Assembly: GCF_002079055.1 (NCBI RefSeq)
Contig: NC_047490.1
Span: 1,302,001-1,366,000 of the forward strand
DNA from: Saccharomyces paradoxus
Taxonomy: Eukaryota; Ascomycota; Saccharomycetes; Saccharomycetales; Saccharomycetaceae
DNA: 64,000 nucleotides
Direction of reading: 5' to 3'
Shown one piece after another: positions 38,924 through 50,110 of this stretch (position 1 is the stretch's first letter; the number at the start of each line of letters is the position of its first letter). The notes beneath the pieces were generated by a model. The model made no database searches. It had not been told where the DNA came from and saw nothing but the letters and a program-made list of their open reading frames with translations. A program made the translations under genes and the position numbers.

Positions 38924-40480
38924 ATGCCTTCTACCGCGCTTCTATTCCCACAGAAGCACATTAAGGCCATTCCAGGCAAGATATACGCGTTCTTCAGGCA
39001 GCTCGTCAGCGGAGTGGTTGTATCCAAGCCAGATCTAAGTCAGCATTATTTTTGTGAAAATGCGATGAAGGAGGAAGGCGAAGATGGAGAAGATCAGGAA
39101 AAGACGGCCACAAGTTTGTTTCCAGAGTCGAACAATATTGACCGCTCCTTAAATGGTGGGTGCTCTGTCATCCCTTGCTCCATGGATGTCAGCGATTTGA
39201 ACACACCAATATCGATGACGCTGTCTCCAGAGAATCGCATCAAATGCGAAGTAAATGCTATGTCATTACTAAGGTCCAAACCAGAACGAGATATAGGGGC
39301 CTCGATCAAGATGTCTAATGGCGTAACAAGCTCTCCGTTAAGCCCATCAGGCTCCACCCCGGAACATTCCACCAAAGTCTTCAACAACGGTGAAGAGGAG
39401 TTCATCTGTCACTACTGCGATGCTACCTTCAGGATTAGAGGATATCTAACGAGACATATTAAGAAGCATGCCATCGAAAAAGCGTATCACTGCCCCTTTT
39501 TTAGCAGTGCCACTCCTCCCGATCTTAGATGTCACAATTCGGGCGGTTTCAGCAGACGTGACACTTATAAAACTCATTTGAAGGCAAGGCACGTGTTGTA
39601 CCCGAAGGGTGTTAAACCACAAGACCGTAACAAGTCGTCCGGCCATTGTGCTCAATGTGGTGAATACTTTTCCACCATTGAGAATTTCGTCGAGAATCAC
39701 ATCGAGTCTGGCGACTGTAAAGCTTTGCCGCAAGGATATACCAAGAAAAATGAAAAAAGATCTGGAAAATTAAGAAAGATAAAGACATCTAACGGTCATT
39801 CTCGATTCATATCCACTTCGCAAAGTGTTGTGGAACCAAAAGTACTTTTTAACAAAGATGCCGTAGAGGCTATGACCATAGTGGCCAATAACAGTTCAGG
39901 CAGTGATATCATATCCAAGTACGGAAACAATAAATTGATGTTAAATTCAGAAAATTTTAAAGTTGACATACCTAAGAGAAAGAGAAAATATATCAAGAAG
40001 AAACAGCAACAGATGTCCGGATCAACAACGACAACCATACCACGGGTAGCTATAGAAAACAACCAAGAAGTGGCACCAGATGAGATTTCATCGGCCACGA
40101 TTTTCTCACCTTTTGACACTCATCTTCTTGAGCCCGTGCCTTCTAGTTCATCGGAATCCTCCGCCGAAGCTATGTCCCACGATAAGCAAATGAAAAATCT
40201 CTTGATCGATATAAACAGCTTTACAAATCAACAGCAGCAGGCACAAGATGTCCCTTCGTTCATGCCACTGGACATTGAACAATCTTCATATGATTTAAAC
40301 GAAGACGCCATGTCATATCCAATCATATCCACACAAAGCAAATGTGATAGCCCACAGTATAACAACACAAAAATTTCTCAGATTTTACAGTCACAACTAA
40401 ATCCAGAATATCTCGGCAAGAATCATTTAAGAGAGACGCAACAATATCTGGATTTTTATAATGACAATTTTGGGTCATAG
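38924..40480 (+). CDS. STP1: Stp1, latent transcription factor of the SPS amino-acid sensor
   Basis: 518 residues (S. cerevisiae 519). Kept cytosolic until extracellular amino acids activate Ssy1-Ptr3-Ssy5; Ssy5 then removes the N-terminus and Stp1 enters the nucleus to induce amino-acid permease genes. The N-terminal region I is visible as a hydrophobic/basic helix (about 14-33, AIPGKIYAFFRQLVSGVVV) that holds the latent form outside the nucleus. Region II follows at about 65-97, near the expected cleavage zone. Three zinc-finger-like units are C162-C165-H178-H182, C190-C203-H219-H223, and C242-C245-H259-C264. There is a basic KKRKRKYIKKKQQQ-type cluster near 350 and an acidic/Gln-rich C-terminal half. 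Confidence 0.96.
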   Translation: MPSTALLFPQKHIKAIPGKIYAFFRQLVSGVVVSKPDLSQHYFCENAMKEEGEDGEDQEKTATSLFPESNNIDRSLNGGCSVIPCSMDVSDLNTPISMTLSPENRIKCEVNAMSLLRSKPERDIGASIKMSNGVTSSPLSPSGSTPEHSTKVFNNGEEEFICHYCDATFRIRGYLTRHIKKHAIEKAYHCPFFSSATPPDLRCHNSGGFSRRDTYKTHLKARHVLYPKGVKPQDRNKSSGHCAQCGEYFSTIENFVENHIESGDCKALPQGYTKKNEKRSGKLRKIKTSNGHSRFISTSQSVVEPKVLFNKDAVEAMTIVANNSSGSDIISKYGNNKLMLNSENFKVDIPKRKRKYIKKKQQQMSGSTTTTIPRVAIENNQEVAPDEISSATIFSPFDTHLLEPVPSSSSESSAEAMSHDKQMKNLLIDINSFTNQQQQAQDVPSFMPLDIEQSSYDLNEDAMSYPIISTQSKCDSPQYNNTKISQILQSQLNPEYLGKNHLRETQQYLDFYNDNFGS

Positions 40481-40982
40481 TTTTGATGAAATATAACACG
40501 GGATAAAAGGAAGGGTATCATATTGGAAAGCCGCTAGGTAAAAATCATTGAATTAATAAATGGAGACAATATTAAAAAGTCAGGTAACAATAAATATAAG
40601 GTCATAAATGTACTGCTGTATACTATATAAAATAATTTTCAGCATGAATGATTAATTTTCGTTCCACAATATTAAACAAAAGTGAATGACTGCAACACCG
40701 ATATACTATTATTGATCCTCATTGCACTGGATAGGTTTGTCGATATTATCATTTTTGACGTTTGTGATTTCTTTTTCCGGATTGATTACCGATGCTATAA
40801 CAAATAAAGGTCAAATTTTGAAAACAATGAAAAATAACTAGTAAACAAATAAATGTACATTTATTGACACTGGTAGAGCGTAAGAGGAAGGTCATTCTTG
40901 GAACGCTTTATAGACCTCTGTTTTTTATTTTTTTTTTGGGAAAAAAAACAATAGGGTACTAAACATATATCATATTTTTGCC
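40481..40982. other. STP1-SPP41 intergenic region
   Basis: 502 bp of strongly AT-rich DNA between tandem genes, with a T-rich/A-rich pair of runs at 40920-40950 just before SPP41. No RNA gene, LTR or confident factor site recognised. Confidence 0.55.
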
Positions 40983-43900
40983 ATGGCTTATGATGAAGAT
41001 GATGGAGAAATAAACTTTAATGAACTTGTGGGGAATTTGCTAAGCTCACATAATCAAGGGGGACAAGAGGAAGAAGAAGTGCAAGAACAAGAACAGAGAG
41101 GAGATGATTTTGACAAAATAAGTTCTACCAACGAAAACATAGAACCAGAGCACCCAAGCGACAGCCAGGATGTGCATAATCCTCCTCACCAAAACATCGA
41201 AATACCGCATTTTGTTGATGAAGAAGATGAACTAGTATCTGTCGTAGCAAACGCAGTTCAGAATATTGACGATGAACAAGCCAAACCAGAGGGCCATCTA
41301 GAAAATGAATCAGAACATGTGGCATCGGACACAGCCGATGATAATCATGAAAAGGAACAGCAGCAAGAATGGGCTCATATCTTACAGCAGGAAATATTGA
41401 AAGCGGACGGAGAGCCCTTGCGGGAGAATACAGAAAGGCGTGTAAGCACCAGTCAGCACCATCCCTCTCAACGTACTGATGACCCACTTGATCAAGATGA
41501 TGAAAATTTAAGGATGGCTATCCTAGAATCTCTACAAGAACTAAATACAAATGAGGATGAAGAGGAAGAACCGGAAAAACACGACCATGCTACTTCTAAT
41601 GAGAAGTTGCCCAGCAAAAAGCCTTCAAAGAAAAAGAGAAAAGACAAATCCAAGAACAAGGAATCCTCAAAGGACAAATCCTCAAAGAAGAGCAAATCTT
41701 CTAGTCATTCTAAAAAGCACACCAAAGATCGCAATAAAGAAAAGCATAGTAAAGCTGCTGATAATGATAATACTCTTGATCTCAGTAATATACTAGAAAA
41801 TCTGATTCATGAAAATGAAAATACTGCGGTAGGCACAGTCAAACAAGCAGTTGACATTCAAGATCCCTCTCATACTGATGCGAACACTGAAGATGTGGAA
41901 GCACAAGCTCTAGTAGAAGCGACACTAAAAGCATTTGAAAATGAATTGCTAAGCTCTGCGCCAACCGAAGAGCCTTCGCAAGAACAATCGATTGAACCTG
42001 CATCTTCTACAAAAGCGGCTGAACCGCCACGAAAACCGACTGCTGATGATATTCCATTGGCTATGTTGCAGGCTTTCAAACCCAAAAAGAGGCCTCCTCA
42101 AGAGAAGAAAAAAACAAAAAGTAAGACTTCCAAACCTACATCTACAAATAAACTACCTGCATCTGAATCAGCTTCTAAGAAAAAGAAAAAGAAGAAAGCT
42201 GTAAAAGAAAACAACAAATCTCACGAAGCATACGAAGATGATGAATTTTCCAGAATATTAGCGGATATGGTTAATCAAGTGGTCAACACTTCATTAAAAG
42301 AAACATCTACTGCCACTCAGGATAATAAATTGGAGAGCGAAAGTGATTTTGTCTCGCCTGTCCAAAGCCAATATACCGCTGGGGATGCAAGCACGGCTAA
42401 TGATGACACCCTTGATTTGAATCAAATCATGCAAAATGCAATGGCTATGGTTTTCCAGAATCAAAACGATGCTGACTTTGATGAGAATATTGTTCAAGAC
42501 TTTAACCGTGGTTTAGGCGATCTGAGCGTTTCCGATTTACTCCCGCATGATAATCTTTCTATGATGGAAAAGAAGTCGGTGCCCAAAAGTTTGAGCAAAT
42601 CTGAAAAGAAGGCGGCTATATCGAGTAGGAAGGCTTCCAAAAAGGCATCGAAAGATGTGTCAAGTAAAGAAATGGCTAAGTCACCTTCAAAACCGAAGAA
42701 ACCATCCAAGTCAGAAATATCTTTGGAAAAGAAGTTACGTAAGAAATACGTCTCTATTGCCAACGAGGCTGCATCTGTAGCTAGAAAGAAAAGATGGGCT
42801 AAAAACAAAGAACTAAAGGAAAGAGAGAAACTTGAACGTCAAACTGCTAGAGAGGAAAGGAGACATAAAAAAAAATTAGAAAAGCAGAGATTGGCGGAAG
42901 AACAAGAGGAACTAAAAAAAATTGTTGAACGTGGCCCACCTTATCCCCCAGATTTAAGAGTAACTAAAAGTGGTAAACCAAAGAAACCATATAGAAGATG
43001 GACTCCGGAAGAGCTATTGAAAAGATCACAGGATGCAGAAAAACCGAGAAAAGTGAAGAAAGAAAGAAAGAAAAAGGAAAAGAAGGTGAAGATACCTTCA
43101 TCTACTTTGAAAAAGATTCCTCTCTTCAACTTCGTTAAAGATAATGTTCAGACTAGTGCAAGACACCGTCTGAACGACATTGAGGGTTCTTTATCAACCA
43201 TAGGATTACACAAATCGCCCGACGGTATCCGTAGGATCCTTTCGAGACCAAAGAGTGAAGATCACGAATGGCCGCTGTCAGATTCATCTACATCCCAAAA
43301 TTATGATACACATCTGAAAACAGTTGTACATAAAGAAAAAATTCCTTTCCATCCCCCATGGACTATACCCTCTCAACCACCGTTTGCGCTACCTGTAGCA
43401 AGAAGAAAGAAAATACCAAACATAAAAAAGTATAGAAAAAGAAACAATAACTCCTTCCGCATTTCCAAGGAAGGTATGGCAAATGCTAGAAACAGAATTA
43501 TACCGGCCATATTACTACCTATAATAAATACACTGAAAGCTGCCGCAAAATCTCAAACTGCTTCTGGTGCCACACCGGAAGAAGCAAGGAAACGGTTAGC
43601 AACTATTATTCAGCATGCTAAGTCCACAGTCATCAGGGCAGCTTTACAAGCAAGGAAGAACAGCATGCAAGGCCTTAACTCTAAAGCAACTACTACAGAA
43701 CTAACAAGAGCTGCGCCTCAAATGAAGAATCCACTAAGGATGATTCCTATTTTCAATACATCTCGAGTAAAACAACAATTAGAAAAGCGACTACCTGCTA
43801 GAACTGTAGAGAAGGAAATTGCCTGCTCTGTGCCTCCTAATGAACCCACATCTGATCCCCATTCTAGCTCTTCAATCGCTGGGCAAACATTCAAAGGCGT

Positions 43901-45284
43901 TGCCATCCCAATTAAGATAGAAGATAGCGATGGGAATATTCCTCCTGCTAGTATAACGCCTTCAACTACGGAGCCATTACAACATAAATTAGAACTTACG
44001 AAGAGTGCAGATAGTGTAGAACCGATGCAAAATACTATTGAAGCAGCAAACGGCACCGAAATTGTACAAGAAATTAAAGAGGTTGTCGATACCAACGCTC
44101 CAGATGAAGCTATTCCAGCAGAAAACAAGCCGAATGGGAATTCAGAAGTTCAAAAGAGTGTCCTAACCGAATCTTCTGATGTCGAAAAGATGGATGAAAA
44201 AAATCCTGGCAAGAAAATTGGCACAAATTTGAACGAAGATGAAAGCAAGCTTGGTGAGAAAGATGTGGATGAGAAGGCTACGTTTCATTCTGGTATATCC
44301 CAGCATATGGATAATGAACCAGATAATGCAAATACTGCAACAGAAAAGCCCAAATTAATTGATATATCTCATAAACCGTTAAATGAAGCAAAACCAAAAA
44401 TCCCCATCATATTCCCTTTGAAAAGACCGCAAATTAAGCCTGAAGCTAGCGTCATTAATTTGGTTCAAAATTTGGTGAACTCTAAAATGCCCGAAATAAA
44501 GAATGAATCGGTTGATCTAGGCAGTAATATCACCGACATCCTTTCCTCCACCATCACTAATATTTTGCCCGAAATCACAGCTACTGACGTTAAAAATTAC
44601 CAGTATGAAGATGAAAATGTAAAATACTTGAAGAAGACGCCAAGGCAGGTTTTGAATCTGGATGGACTAGTTCCTCCATCGGGCAGATGCATTACTAAAG
44701 CTAAACGTGTCCGCCGTATTAAAAAGCCTTCTACTGATGGCTCTACTGCGCAGGAATCTAACGCGAAAGCAGGCAGCGAATCCATTACTTACGCTTTCGA
44801 CATACCATCTCCGGAGGAGGTACAAAGTAAGCGTAGCGTGGTGTTAAAGTTTGCCAAGGCTAGATTGACGGAGGCCGAGTTGAATTCTCTAAAGAAGGAA
44901 ATTAACAACGTGAGGAAAAGGAGATGGAGGGAGATGAACTCTATTAAGAACTGGGAATATGACGTAAAGTCTAGATTAAAAAAGCGTGCAAATGCATTTT
45001 TCGGAGAAGGAGAATCAGAAACGAAATCCAAATGGATCGAAGAAAGATTTCAAGAAAAGGTAAGCCAAGAGAAGTATAAGGATCGGCTTGAAACTACTGA
45101 AACGCAAGCGAACAATACGAAGATTGTAATTGATGACAAGGAAATTTTAAATATCCTTGCAGTAAACATGAATAGTCTCAACAAAGCTCGCTGCATTGAA
45201 AAAGATATTCAAGAGTCGTTCAGGGAGGAAAAGTTAGCCTCTTTACAACCAAAGAAGAAGAGAAAGAAAAGCATTTCACACTAA
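40983..45284 (+). CDS. SPP41: Spp41, large charged nuclear protein linked to PRP3/PRP4 expression
   Basis: 1433 residues (S. cerevisiae 1435). Genetically described in S. cerevisiae as a negative regulator of expression of the splicing genes PRP3 and PRP4; the molecular role is unclear. It has almost no hydrophobic core features. The N-terminal quarter is acidic ([28 protein letters not shown]). There are many Lys-rich blocks ([40 protein letters not shown]) and long predicted coiled or disordered stretches, with a basic C-terminal tail [11 protein letters not shown] repeated motif of type DxTLDL(S/N)xI(L/M)(E/Q)N occurs near residues 262 and 478. PRP3 lies 11 kb downstream in the same window. 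Confidence 0.92.
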   Translation: MAYDEDDGEINFNELVGNLLSSHNQGGQEEEEVQEQEQRGDDFDKISSTNENIEPEHPSDSQDVHNPPHQNIEIPHFVDEEDELVSVVANAVQNIDDEQAKPEGHLENESEHVASDTADDNHEKEQQQEWAHILQQEILKADGEPLRENTERRVSTSQHHPSQRTDDPLDQDDENLRMAILESLQELNTNEDEEEEPEKHDHATSNEKLPSKKPSKKKRKDKSKNKESSKDKSSKKSKSSSHSKKHTKDRNKEKHSKAADNDNTLDLSNILENLIHENENTAVGTVKQAVDIQDPSHTDANTEDVEAQALVEATLKAFENELLSSAPTEEPSQEQSIEPASSTKAAEPPRKPTADDIPLAMLQAFKPKKRPPQEKKKTKSKTSKPTSTNKLPASESASKKKKKKKAVKENNKSHEAYEDDEFSRILADMVNQVVNTSLKETSTATQDNKLESESDFVSPVQSQYTAGDASTANDDTLDLNQIMQNAMAMVFQNQNDADFDENIVQDFNRGLGDLSVSDLLPHDNLSMMEKKSVPKSLSKSEKKAAISSRKASKKASKDVSSKEMAKSPSKPKKPSKSEISLEKKLRKKYVSIANEAASVARKKRWAKNKELKEREKLERQTAREERRHKKKLEKQRLAEEQEELKKIVERGPPYPPDLRVTKSGKPKKPYRRWTPEELLKRSQDAEKPRKVKKERKKKEKKVKIPSSTLKKIPLFNFVKDNVQTSARHRLNDIEGSLSTIGLHKSPDGIRRILSRPKSEDHEWPLSDSSTSQNYDTHLKTVVHKEKIPFHPPWTIPSQPPFALPVARRKKIPNIKKYRKRNNNSFRISKEGMANARNRIIPAILLPIINTLKAAAKSQTASGATPEEARKRLATIIQHAKSTVIRAALQARKNSMQGLNSKATTTELTRAAPQMKNPLRMIPIFNTSRVKQQLEKRLPARTVEKEIACSVPPNEPTSDPHSSSSIAGQTFKGVAIPIKIEDSDGNIPPASITPSTTEPLQHKLELTKSADSVEPMQNTIEAANGTEIVQEIKEVVDTNAPDEAIPAENKPNGNSEVQKSVLTESSDVEKMDEKNPGKKIGTNLNEDESKLGEKDVDEKATFHSGISQHMDNEPDNANTATEKPKLIDISHKPLNEAKPKIPIIFPLKRPQIKPEASVINLVQNLVNSKMPEIKNESVDLGSNITDILSSTITNILPEITATDVKNYQYEDENVKYLKKTPRQVLNLDGLVPPSGRCITKAKRVRRIKKPSTDGSTAQESNAKAGSESITYAFDIPSPEEVQSKRSVVLKFAKARLTEAELNSLKKEINNVRKRRWREMNSIKNWEYDVKSRLKKRANAFFGEGESETKSKWIEERFQEKVSQEKYKDRLETTETQANNTKIVIDDKEILNILAVNMNSLNKARCIEKDIQESFREEKLASLQPKKKRKKSISH

Positions 45285-45441
45285 GGTGTTACTAGGCATA
45301 TTTTAGGACATATGTCCATTACTGCATATTTATATATACATAAAGTGGCCAACGTATATAGTTTTCTTCCCGATTTCTGAAACTAATATTAGTATTGGAA
45401 TGTCCGTCCCGTGCCATTGAGCAATTTACATCATTCTATAA

Positions 45442-46680
45442 TTAGGCAAATGTGATGCGTGGGTGATAGTAATAGTTACAGTTAAAGTAAGACCGTTTAA
45501 CATCATTCCAATCTGGCAGTTGCTTGTCAAGAGAATATCTGGTGTAATCACATTTCATGCCATAAGTAGCAACGTCGATCTCAACAATTTTTTTATATAC
45601 ATCGTAACACAACGATCTATCAGCGCCCAATCCGTTAAAGAATGAGAAAACGCCTTCTGGTTTAATTAAGCCTACTATGACATCGTATAAGTCCAACATG
45701 TCTTGGTAGTGCTCGCTAAATGTATCATAATAAATACCATCAAAGAAAACCTCACCCTTGTCTAATAAGTTATTCAACGTATCTTGCCATCTTCCCTCCA
45801 AAATAACCACATTATCCTTTTCATACCAACCATCCGTTTTCATCTTGGCCAAGACATCTGGATGGGCTTCGCAAATATAGTGACGGTAAGGCTTTCGAGC
45901 CTGGATGAATGTATCGATGATCCCCATTCCAAAGCCAATGTTTAAGACAGTAGCGGACCTAGCCTCTCGGTCGGGAAATAATGTTTCGGAGGCAATTTCC
46001 ATAATTTTTGTTTCCCAATCCATCATGACACCATCTTTATTTTCCTTTGTGATAAGGGCATCGTCTTTGTACTCTAGTTCTGTCTTTAGGTACACATGTT
46101 GATTTGCTGCGGTAGCGTCGTCATCATCACTGTCAACTGGTTCTTGTTTCTGACCATCAGGTGCTACCCGAACACTTTCCTCAGAGCCGATACCTATTGG
46201 TTCAGTTGTATCCAAGAATTCGACGTCGCAACCATTGAGTTTTCTCAGCAGTAATTCTGCAGAGACACCAGCTTCCACGAGGCGATTATAAAGAGGGCTT
46301 TCCCTGGTTTGATTTCTCTCTAAAAAAAGATCGCCTACTGTTTTGTCCTCGTAGTCAATAAAATTCCATCCAGCTCCATACTCGAAAAGAATATTCATCA
46401 TATTCATCACCACTTGCAGTTCCTCATCCTTAATATCCAAGGGTAGCGATCTTGCTAAGACGTGTAATGGCGTTGTGTTTGAGGTCTTAGTATCGTCCTT
46501 GCTCTCTCTGGATTCATTATCCCCGTTTCTATTCTCCGACTCACGCTCAAAGGCAGCAACCTGCTCTAAAGTATATGTAGCCGGTATACCAGATTTTAAG
46601 AAATGCTGCAATTTTGGTACATAGTAACTCTGAGAAATGGGTCTCTCTGGGAAAGTAAGCAAAGCATGTAATTCCGACAT
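45442..46680 (-). CDS. RMT2: Rmt2, protein arginine N5-methyltransferase
   Basis: 412 residues, equal to S. cerevisiae Rmt2. It methylates the delta (N5) nitrogen of an arginine in ribosomal protein Rpl12. The N-terminal part looks ankyrin-like (TTPLHVLARSLP, GAGWNFIDYEDKTVGDLFLER). The C-terminal half is a SAM-dependent methyltransferase with motif I VLNIGFGMG at residues 245-253, an acidic end of strand 2 (HYICEAHPD) and a FDGIYYDTFSEHY motif IV. A Gln/Asp-rich acidic linker (SDDDDATAANQ) separates them. RRPE and PAC-like motifs just upstream suggest ribosome-biogenesis regulation. Confidence 0.96.
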   Translation of the reverse strand: MSELHALLTFPERPISQSYYVPKLQHFLKSGIPATYTLEQVAAFERESENRNGDNESRESKDDTKTSNTTPLHVLARSLPLDIKDEELQVVMNMMNILFEYGAGWNFIDYEDKTVGDLFLERNQTRESPLYNRLVEAGVSAELLLRKLNGCDVEFLDTTEPIGIGSEESVRVAPDGQKQEPVDSDDDDATAANQHVYLKTELEYKDDALITKENKDGVMMDWETKIMEIASETLFPDREARSATVLNIGFGMGIIDTFIQARKPYRHYICEAHPDVLAKMKTDGWYEKDNVVILEGRWQDTLNNLLDKGEVFFDGIYYDTFSEHYQDMLDLYDVIVGLIKPEGVFSFFNGLGADRSLCYDVYKKIVEIDVATYGMKCDYTRYSLDKQLPDWNDVKRSYFNCNYYYHPRITFA

Positions 46681-46779
46681 ACCTAAATGTGTTAGAGGTC
46701 CTTGGCGCAGAATCCCAGACGTCGCAACTGCTAGATATTGCCAATGTCATTTTGTATCACTCTTGATTTAAAATGAGAT

Positions 46780-46801
46780 GAGATGAGCTTTGAAAAATTT
46801 T
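46780..46801 (-). promoter_or_regulatory. PAC-like and RRPE motifs upstream of RMT2
   Basis: GAGATGAGCT (46780-46789) matches PAC at all but one position, and TGAAAAATTTT (46791-46801) is an RRPE. They lie about 100-120 bp before the RMT2 start. GATGA is repeated three times here (ATGAGATGAGATGAG), so the PAC part could be a chance product of a short repeat. Confidence 0.65.
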
Positions 46802-47016
46802 AGAAAAAGAAATTGTACGACTATCGCCGGAAAGGGGAAAGAGTCGTCATAATCTCTCAAATCCCATATATACTGAAACAAGTTCCAGGATTAACCAGCT
46901 TCGAGCACGTGAATCGATAGCTAGGGATGATAATGGAAATGATGGCAACATAGTTTGCTTATTCGCAGCTAATGTTACCTAATGGTGATAACAATGGATC
47001 AAAACGATTTCCATAC

Positions 47017-47023
47017 TTACCCG
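47017..47023 (+). promoter_or_regulatory. Reb1 site in the RMT2/PKH3 promoter
   Basis: TTACCCG, exact Reb1 core, about 200 bp before the PKH3 ATG. Confidence 0.6.
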
Positions 47024-47217
47024 CGCGGTGATTTCTCTGTAGCGAAGGGGTTTTCATGAGGGAAACAGAAGAGGTATATCAATTCTGAAAGTGTGATGAA
47101 AGGATATAGTAGTAGCTGAAGTCTAACCCAAGCAAGCAAACAGTCCTTCCACGTTTTATCTATCCGGAGGCTAAAGCAATTGAGTGGATATTTAAAGAGT
47201 GCGTGTGGTACATTGGT

Positions 47218-47235
47218 ATGACATATGACGTCTAG
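47218..47235 (+). other. Short upstream ORF overlapping the PKH3 start
   Basis: ATG ACA TAT GAC GTC TAG begins 7 nt before the PKH3 ATG in another frame and stops inside PKH3. Its -3 base is G, while the PKH3 ATG has C at -3, so scanning ribosomes might prefer the short frame. It matters only if the mRNA starts upstream of 47218. Confidence 0.5.
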
Positions 47236-49921
47236 GAAAAGGTCTCCGCACGATTTTATATTTAAAGAGGAACTGGGCCATGGCTCTTACTCTACTGTGT
47301 TTAAAGCTCTGGATAAAAAAAGCCCGAATAAAATTTATGCCATTAAAGTTTGTTCGAAGAAACACATAATCAAAGAAGCTAAAGTAAAATATGTCACCAT
47401 TGAAAAGAATACCATGAATTTGTTGGCACAAAAGCATCACGCGGGTATAATTAAACTATACTACACCTTTCACGATGAGGAGAATCTTTATTTTGTTTTA
47501 GATTTTGCCCCAGGTGGGGAACTACTTTCCTTATTGCATAAAATGGGTACATTCAATGATACATGGACGCGTCATTTCACCGTACAGTTAATTGATGCAT
47601 TAGAATTTATTCATTCCCATGGTATCATTCATAGAGATTTGAAACCAGAAAATGTTCTTTTGGACAGGGACGGTAGACTTATGATTACTGATTTTGGTGC
47701 CGCTGCCACCATAGACTCTGGTTTGAACGGAGATTCGACCAAGTATAACTCTGACAGCAACAGCTCAGATGACAACCAGAACTGCGCTTCCTTTGTTGGA
47801 ACTGCTGAATATGTTTCTCCAGAGCTACTTTTATATAATCAGTGCGGTTATGGCTCAGATATATGGGCTTTAGGTTGTATGATATATCAATTTGTCCAAG
47901 GACAACCGCCCTTTAGAGGAGAAAATGAGCTAAAAACATTCGAAAAAATCGTAGCATTGGATTATCCATGGGGGCCCAACAATCGCATCAATAATAGCGC
48001 ATCGCCAATAAATCCTCTTGTAATAAACTTGGTACAGAAAATATTGGTGGTAGAGGTCAATGAAAGAATCTCTCTCAAACAGATAAAAAGACACCCATAT
48101 TTTTCAAAAGTAGATTGGAATGATAAAGTCAAAATATGGAGAGGGATTTGGCAATCGCAAGGACAATCGATGCAACAAACTCCTGGAGGGCTCCCAAATA
48201 TACCACAGAATGTGCTACCCACCAGACAATTACATGTAATTGACACCCCAGCACGAAGTATACAAATTACAAAACAAAAACGTAAGAAACCGACGAAAAT
48301 TTCCAACACTACTAGTAGTATAGTAGTATGGAGAAAAAGGCTTGGTATATCAACAGGTAAGGATGATTTAGGCACCGTACCGTCTAGCAGCCCTGCAATG
48401 ACTGCCCCTAGTGGTAACAATGTAATAACTAACACAGTGCCACAATCTACCTCGAATGTTACCTTACCGGTAAATTCGCAGTCCAGCCAAGTCAAGCGAG
48501 CACAACCGGTTGCCCCAAATAGAATACCTCCCAAAGTACCGGTAATCAATGATAATCTGAGAAATAAGTCAATTCCGCGAACAAAGCCTATCGTGCAACC
48601 TTCTCAAACCACATCAATACCACAACAGTCGTCATCATCAGCAGGGTCAGCTCTATCAGGACCATCAATAGAGACACAGCATCTGGATGTAACGCAAAGT
48701 TTAGATGAAAGAAACTCAATTGACCTTCATATCTTAAAACAAGACTATGTCTTCATTTATGGCATTCCATATGAAAACGAAGGGCCTGCCATGTCTTTGA
48801 ACAGCTACAATAAGATTGATAATGATTTAATTACGTCCCTAGTTGCCCAACATGAAGAAGAGTTAAAGAATTCAGAGTCGTTTTTACAGGTATTGACTTT
48901 AAAAACGAATGGAATGCTAAGTTACAAAAACACAGTCGTAATGGAAGAAAATGAAGATCAAGTAGATAAAGAACACCAAATGGCTAACATAGAAGATACA
49001 GATTTGTCCATGTATGATTTTGAGTTCAATGAGTTGACAAGGAAGGGATTTTTGATACTGGAAAAATACAAAAATAGAATATGGTTTATCTCGTTACCCT
49101 CGTATTCAATATTATCGAAAATACCATTCAACGCCGTGAAGTCTTTGACAATAAATAACAACGAAAATTGGGTTGATTGCTTTTTCAGAGCAAGACAACT
49201 ACTGGAGGAAAAGCAAATTCTTGATAAAATCAGCAACGTTTCCTTTGATAGTAAAGCATCCACTGAACCGTCATCACCTTCGCCTATTTCAAGAAAAGAG
49301 CAGCCACTGAATATAGGCAATAATGCGACAGCGCCCGGCTACACTGCAAAAAATGCAAGTCAGAACAGCGTATCGCAAAATAGTAATATTGGGGAAGAAA
49401 CACCTTTTCGCATTTCTAGTAGTGTCAAAGACAGGCCTACTGTAAGTTCTACTCCCTCCTCAAGACACCCTAGGATTTTGTCAGGGAATAACGCTAGTAG
49501 AACCGCAAAAAAAACGAACGGAGGATTACCAAATAGTGCCCCTTCTACTAGTACATGTAACAACGGTTCGGCTCCAGTTGTTAACCATAGGCCTTCTACT
49601 AATGTAGCAAACAATAAACACAATCTTTCAACATTGAAGAAGCAGGGTCCATTTTTTCTTTCTGCTTCATCTTCTGCTACCAAACCCCAAATCAAAACAA
49701 CGGGATATCGACAGTCAACACCTTCGCCACCACTTCCACCAATGGAATTTCTAGCTACGAGAGAGAAGTATTCTGCGCCTTCTAACATGGTGATCAGTAG
49801 CAGCAGATACGAGGTTTTGCATACCCTCAATAACAGCCAAACAAACTTTGATAGGGAGATTGCTAGTAGAGGTGCCTCAGCAGCATTTAGAAGTTTACAA
49901 AAGGGCAAGAAGAAAAAATAG
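47225..49921 (+). CDS. PKH3: Pkh3, PDK1-like AGC protein kinase
   Basis: 898 residues, equal to S. cerevisiae Pkh3, a multicopy suppressor of pkh1 pkh2 loss related to mammalian PDK1. The kinase domain covers about residues 11-297: glycine loop GHGSYSTV, VAIK-type Lys41 (YAIK), HRDLKPEN with catalytic D138, DFG D156, activation-loop FVGTAEYVSPE, as in PDK1. The insert between DFG and the activation loop is Asn/Ser/Asp-rich. The C-terminal half is low complexity, with a folded-looking part at about 500-670 (DYVFIYGIPYE, GFLILEKYKNRIWFISLP) that could be the PDK1-type PH domain (inference). The C-terminus is basic (RSLQKGKKKK). Confidence 0.96.
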   Translation: MTSRKRSPHDFIFKEELGHGSYSTVFKALDKKSPNKIYAIKVCSKKHIIKEAKVKYVTIEKNTMNLLAQKHHAGIIKLYYTFHDEENLYFVLDFAPGGELLSLLHKMGTFNDTWTRHFTVQLIDALEFIHSHGIIHRDLKPENVLLDRDGRLMITDFGAAATIDSGLNGDSTKYNSDSNSSDDNQNCASFVGTAEYVSPELLLYNQCGYGSDIWALGCMIYQFVQGQPPFRGENELKTFEKIVALDYPWGPNNRINNSASPINPLVINLVQKILVVEVNERISLKQIKRHPYFSKVDWNDKVKIWRGIWQSQGQSMQQTPGGLPNIPQNVLPTRQLHVIDTPARSIQITKQKRKKPTKISNTTSSIVVWRKRLGISTGKDDLGTVPSSSPAMTAPSGNNVITNTVPQSTSNVTLPVNSQSSQVKRAQPVAPNRIPPKVPVINDNLRNKSIPRTKPIVQPSQTTSIPQQSSSSAGSALSGPSIETQHLDVTQSLDERNSIDLHILKQDYVFIYGIPYENEGPAMSLNSYNKIDNDLITSLVAQHEEELKNSESFLQVLTLKTNGMLSYKNTVVMEENEDQVDKEHQMANIEDTDLSMYDFEFNELTRKGFLILEKYKNRIWFISLPSYSILSKIPFNAVKSLTINNNENWVDCFFRARQLLEEKQILDKISNVSFDSKASTEPSSPSPISRKEQPLNIGNNATAPGYTAKNASQNSVSQNSNIGEETPFRISSSVKDRPTVSSTPSSRHPRILSGNNASRTAKKTNGGLPNSAPSTSTCNNGSAPVVNHRPSTNVANNKHNLSTLKKQGPFFLSASSSATKPQIKTTGYRQSTPSPPLPPMEFLATREKYSAPSNMVISSSRYEVLHTLNNSQTNFDREIASRGASAAFRSLQKGKKKK

Positions 49922-50110
49922 CACACTTTAATAATATTTTGTGATTTCTATGCATCAGTTGTTGACTGTCTAGAAAATTCAACGTATATATCACTTCCAA
50001 ACCCTTGTAGCATTACTATCTGTATCATTTATGTATTCAGAATGCATATATTTTATATAAACCTACTATATCTGCGAATGAAGCTTTTCGGCATGGTTAC
50101 ATTGTATCTT

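Larger units (their letters stand above)
46681..47224. other. Divergent RMT2/PKH3 promoter
   Basis: 544 bp. RRPE and PAC-like motifs near RMT2, an exact Reb1 site at 47017-47023 on the PKH3 side, and an upstream AUG at 47218 overlapping the PKH3 start. Confidence 0.65.

Noticed and set aside
41125-41487. 120-codon antisense frame in SPP41
   Set aside because: Shadow of acidic, repetitive coding sequence of SPP41.
47254-47264. Perfect 11-bp match to the ARS consensus (TTTTATATTTA)
   Set aside because: It lies inside the first codons of PKH3, and such matches are common in AT-rich DNA; replication origins cannot be called from the core motif alone.
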